64,000 bases of DNA from Sphingomonas corticis (GTDB lineage: Bacteria > Pseudomonadota > Alphaproteobacteria > Sphingomonadales > Sphingomonadaceae), in the NCBI RefSeq assembly GCF_012035195.1, contig NZ_JAAVJH010000002.1, positions 124,001 to 188,000 of the forward strand. The letters are read 5' to 3'. Position 1 is the stretch's first letter, and the number at the start of each line of letters is the position of its first letter. The translations under genes and the position numbers were made by a program. Of this stretch, positions 61,149 through 64,000 are shown one piece after another. The notes beneath the pieces were generated by a model. It saw only the letters and a list, made by a program, of their open reading frames with translations. It was not told the origin of the DNA and made no database searches.

Positions 61149-62297
61149 CTATTTCACCGGCGCGCCGTGGCGTCGCGCCATGCGCGCGCGAAGGGCGCGG
61201 AACACCGGCGCGCGGATCGCCCAGCGCGCCGCCATCTGCGGCAGCAGCGCGGCCGGCACCAGCGCCAGCCCGTCGGCCACCCGACCCCCCGCGGCCAGCC
61301 GCGCCCCCGTGCCGGTCAGACGTCGCACCTGAACCCCGCGCGCCGGCGCGGGAAGGTGCGCGAAGCCGCGGTCCACCACGCGGCGCACGAAGTCCACGTC
61401 GCCGCGATCGAGCTCGTAGGGGCGATAGCCGGTCAGTTCGAGCAGCTTGCCCGCGACCGCCTCCTCGAACGCGACGCGCTCGTCCGCGGCCATGCCGGCG
61501 GCCGCGATCTCCACCATCGGCGCGATCGCACCTGCCGCCTCCAGCTCGCGCTGCTGCGTCCTGGCGAACACCAGGTCGGTCCGCCCGGCGGCGCGCCGAC
61601 GCGCGGAGAAGGCGGCGAGCTGCGATCCGATCGCGGCGACGCGGCCGTTGACGATCGACTTGCTCGTCACGCTTTCCGCATGCATCCGATAGTCGCCGAG
61701 CACGTCGGGAAGGTTGTGCAGCCGCCCCTCGCCGAGCAGCCGCCAGTAGAGATCGGCGTCCTCCGCGTGGTGCGCGTGGCGATAGCCGCCCACCCGCTCC
61801 ACCGCATCGCGCCGCACCATCAGGAAGGGGTGGATGATATAGGGCTCGCGCGCGGGCACCGCGAACAGGTCCGCCTGGTCGGGCTGGAGGAGCCGCGCGC
61901 TGGTGCCCAGCGGCCGGTCGTCCGCGTCGATGTGGCGCGCCGCGGAGCCGACCGCGACCGCGTCGGGATTCGCGTCCAGCCACGCCTTCTGCACGGCGAA
62001 GCGGTGCGGATAGGCGAGGTCGTCGGCGTCGTGCCGCGCGATCAGCGGCGCGGTGCAGAAGGACAGGCCATGGTTCAGCGCGTCGACGATGCCGCCGTTG
62101 GCCTTGTGGTGCACGCGCAGCCGCGGCTCCTCCTGCGCCATGCCGGCGAGGACCGACGCGGTGTCGTCGGTGGACCCGTCGTCGACGACGTGGATCGCGA
62201 TGTCGCGCACCGTCTGCGCGCGGATGCTGTCCACTGCCGAGCGGATCGTGCGGGCGGCATTGTAGGCCGGGATGAGGACGTCGATGCTCGCGGTCAT
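61149..62297 (-). CDS. GT2-family glycosyltransferase
   Basis: 382 residues. The GT-A domain has VLIPAYNAARTIRSAVDSI, HVVDDGSTDDTASVLAG, ANGGIVDALNHGL and the metal-binding RHDADDLAYPHRFA; the acceptor side has GGYRHAHHAEDADLYWRL. A C-terminal region of about 130 residues is helical. It adds one sugar of the repeat unit. It runs leftward with the flippase gene before it (ATGA overlap), opposite to the main operon. A longer frame upstream overlaps the flippase and is rejected. Confidence 0.88.
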   Translation of the reverse strand: MTASIDVLIPAYNAARTIRSAVDSIRAQTVRDIAIHVVDDGSTDDTASVLAGMAQEEPRLRVHHKANGGIVDALNHGLSFCTAPLIARHDADDLAYPHRFAVQKAWLDANPDAVAVGSAARHIDADDRPLGTSARLLQPDQADLFAVPAREPYIIHPFLMVRRDAVERVGGYRHAHHAEDADLYWRLLGEGRLHNLPDVLGDYRMHAESVTSKSIVNGRVAAIGSQLAAFSARRRAAGRTDLVFARTQQRELEAAGAIAPMVEIAAAGMAADERVAFEEAVAGKLLELTGYRPYELDRGDVDFVRRVVDRGFAHLPAPARGVQVRRLTGTGARLAAGGRVADGLALVPAALLPQMAARWAIRAPVFRALRARMARRHGAPVK

Positions 62298-63757
62298 GGC
62301 CCTTCCTTCCGGCGCCGTGCGTAGAGGCGCGCGACCTCCTGCCACAACGGGTGGTCCGATGCACGCAGCGCCACGATCCAGCCCGCTCCCCCCGCCGCGA
62401 TGGCGCCGAGCACGACCGGCAGCGGCACCGCGGGCGACCAGCGCCACGCCGCCATGACCGCCGCGGCGGGCAGGATCGCGGGCAGGCTGGTCAGCGCGCT
62501 GGTGCGATAGATGCGCAGCAGCTCGGCCGGCGTCGTCTCCGTCAGGCGGTGGAGGTGGCGGCGGTACAGCCACTGCGCCACCAGCGCGTCGCCGACCCGC
62601 GCCAGCGCGGCCGCGGCCAGGCTGTGGAGGCAGCCGGCGACGAACAGCGCGAGGCCGACCGTCGTGCGTATCGCCTCCAGCCGCGCTTGGCGCTTCGTCT
62701 CGCCGGTGACCACAAAGACCTCGAACGTCATCGTGATCGAGGTCAGCAGTACGCCGGCGAGGCACAAGAAGCTGAGCGGGACCGCTGCTCCGTCCCATCG
62801 TGCGCCGTATACGATGCGAACCAACGGGCCCGCCAGGATGGCGAGACCAAGAAAGGCGGGCCACAACAGGCCGGTGATGGTGCTTACCACTTGAAGGTAG
62901 CGGTCGCGCAACGGAAGCCCGTCGCGACGACGGTTCGCAAAATCGACGAACAGCACGCGCGTCGCGATCATGTGAACGTTGTCCCACAGCATGTTGAAGT
63001 TGCCGGAGGCGCGTGTGTAGAGCCCGAGCGCTCCCAGGCCGACGAGCTTGCCCAGCGCGATGTCGGACAGGCGCTGCGCCATGCGGGTGATGCCCGACAC
63101 GGCGAAGATCTGCGCGGCGAAGCGCGACACCGCCGGCCAGTGTTCCAGCGACAGGCGGAAGCGGACGTGGCGCCGCGCGACCGCCATCACCGTCAGGTTG
63201 GTGAGGAGCGTGGTCGCGATCTGGCTGTAGGCCAGGCTCATGTAGCGGAACCCGGCGAGCGCCAGCCCGACGGTCAGGATCAGCCCGGTCGCGGTGGAGC
63301 CGGTGCGGATCAGCGCCAGCGTGCGGAACTGCCCCTCGCGTTCCATCATGGCGTTGGGCAGGAACGACAGCGGGCCGAGCAGCGGCACGAGGGCGAGCAC
63401 CAGCAGCACGTCGCGAACGCCGGGATCGCCGAAGAAAGCCCCGCCGAGCAGCGCAGCCAGCGCCACCAGCGCCGCCAGTACCAGCGACGCCAGCACGTTG
63501 ACGGTGAAGGTTGTGGCGAGCAGGCCTGGCGACAGCGCGGGCTCGCGGATCAGGAAATTGTTGAGGCCCATTGCCTGGATGATGGCGAGCAGCCCGACCA
63601 TCGCGGTGGCGATCGCGTATATGCCTGTGTCGTGGGGTGTGAGCAGGCGGGCAACCGCGACCGAGCCCAGGAAGGTGAGAATGAAATAGCTGACCTGCCC
63701 AAACCCGACCCAGGCGAGCGATCGGCGAATGGTTGGCGAGGGGGTGTCCGAAGCCAC
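62294..63757 (-). CDS. Wzx-type flippase / lipopolysaccharide biosynthesis protein
   Basis: 487 residues with 12-14 hydrophobic helices of the MOP superfamily (WzxC-like). The N-terminus LAWVGFGQVSYFILTFLGSV, the ARLLTPHDTGIYAIA loop and the mid segment LYTRASGNFNMLWDNVHMIA fit that family. It moves lipid-linked repeat units across the inner membrane. With the priming transferase, the polymerase, the Wzc-like and Wza-like proteins, it completes a Wzx/Wzy-dependent pathway. Confidence 0.88.
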   Translation of the reverse strand: MASDTPSPTIRRSLAWVGFGQVSYFILTFLGSVAVARLLTPHDTGIYAIATAMVGLLAIIQAMGLNNFLIREPALSPGLLATTFTVNVLASLVLAALVALAALLGGAFFGDPGVRDVLLVLALVPLLGPLSFLPNAMMEREGQFRTLALIRTGSTATGLILTVGLALAGFRYMSLAYSQIATTLLTNLTVMAVARRHVRFRLSLEHWPAVSRFAAQIFAVSGITRMAQRLSDIALGKLVGLGALGLYTRASGNFNMLWDNVHMIATRVLFVDFANRRRDGLPLRDRYLQVVSTITGLLWPAFLGLAILAGPLVRIVYGARWDGAAVPLSFLCLAGVLLTSITMTFEVFVVTGETKRQARLEAIRTTVGLALFVAGCLHSLAAAALARVGDALVAQWLYRRHLHRLTETTPAELLRIYRTSALTSLPAILPAAAVMAAWRWSPAVPLPVVLGAIAAGGAGWIVALRASDHPLWQEVARLYARRRKEGP

Positions 63758-63863
63758 GGGCCTGCGATTATCCGATCTGCGAGAGAGATGCGCCGACTAG
63801 CAGGGTCGCGCTGCAGTGCAATATAAACTTGCCGCCACGGCAGGGCGTGGGTAGGTTGATGAA

Positions 63864-64000
63864 ATGACTGATTTCGTAGCGGTTGTCACCATCAACTGGA
63901 ACCGTTGGCGAATGACGCTCGATTGCGTCGAGGCGCTTCGTGCCACCCGAGGAGCGGCATGGCATCTCTACATCGTCGACAATGCGTCGAGCGACGACTC
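63864..64000 (+). CDS. GT2-family glycosyltransferase, cut by right edge
   Basis: Only the first 45 residues are visible: DFVAVVTINWNRWRMTLDCV, then a helix, then WHLYIVDNASSDD. This is the nucleotide-binding start of a GT2 glycosyltransferase of the rhamnosyltransferase-like type (VxxNWN...IVDNASxDxS). It diverges from the flippase gene. GTAGG before the ATG may be its ribosome-binding site. Confidence 0.8.
   Translation, partial: MTDFVAVVTINWNRWRMTLDCVEALRATRGAAWHLYIVDNASSDD

Noticed and set aside
48923..64000. Gellan/sphingan biosynthesis cluster
   Set aside because: No rhamnose operon, no lyase and no sphingan-type gene set or order is visible; the transferase set differs.

Overview
The window reads as one contiguous piece of a high-GC alphaproteobacterial chromosome, most likely a Sphingomonas-type sphingomonad. 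The evidence is a class I lysyl-tRNA synthetase, a CrtZ-type carotenoid hydroxylase, a PEPxxWA-CTERM protein, a DHBP synthase with a degenerate RibA domain, metX/metW, lptCAB-rpoN synteny, an HWE-family histidine kinase, and a dispersed intergenic inverted repeat built around a CTGAGC..GTCGAAG core. I see no rRNA, tRNA, CRISPR array, phage or insertion sequence.

Left part, 1-13.9 kb: a zinc-ribbon membrane protein (cut by the edge) diverges from ftsE-ftsX-ydcF-like-plsC. Then come hisC-tyrA (minus strand), metX-GNAT-metW (plus), a single-domain response regulator converging on a GAF-PAS-HWE kinase, and a minus-strand run EamA transporter-coq9-feoA-feoB-ssb-kinase.

Middle, 14-38.7 kb: an old yellow enzyme and a cytochrome P450 converge on an inverted repeat. 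A minus-strand operon follows: gltX-small membrane protein-ribD-ribE-ribB-ribH. prs diverges from it and is followed by a seven-unit 22-bp tandem array. Next are a PilZ protein, crtZ, class I lysS, an HDAC-like deacetylase, a two-helix K+ channel, a glutaminyl cyclase, a double cold-shock protein, terC, an RNase D-like nuclease, lptC-lptA-lptB-rpoN, an aldose epimerase, hisN-like phosphatase, a secreted peroxiredoxin and a diguanylate cyclase. At 37.95-38.25 kb a near-consensus sigma-54 promoter, preceded by two inverted repeats, drives two very small hydrophobic proteins and perhaps a DUF1810 gene. I consider this the least explained unit in the window.

38.7-46.4 kb: a hexuronate locus. kdgK and uxuB diverge from uxaC and a LacI regulator across a perfect 20-bp palindrome; a secreted GH43 enzyme follows. 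A PEPxxWA-CTERM protein with its own palindromic promoter region and a clear terminator ends this segment.

Right part, 46.7-64 kb: an exopolysaccharide cluster. It has a polyprenyl-phosphate sugar transferase, several glycosyltransferases (GT14, GT4 x2, GT2 x3), a Wza-like export lipoprotein, an outer-membrane beta-barrel, a Wzc-type tyrosine autokinase, an acyltransferase, a Wzy-like polymerase, a GH26 lipoprotein and a Wzx-like flippase. Most joints are 1-5 base overlaps. A small single-helix protein with a strong ribosome-binding site lies antisense in the middle. The last glycosyltransferase runs off the right edge.
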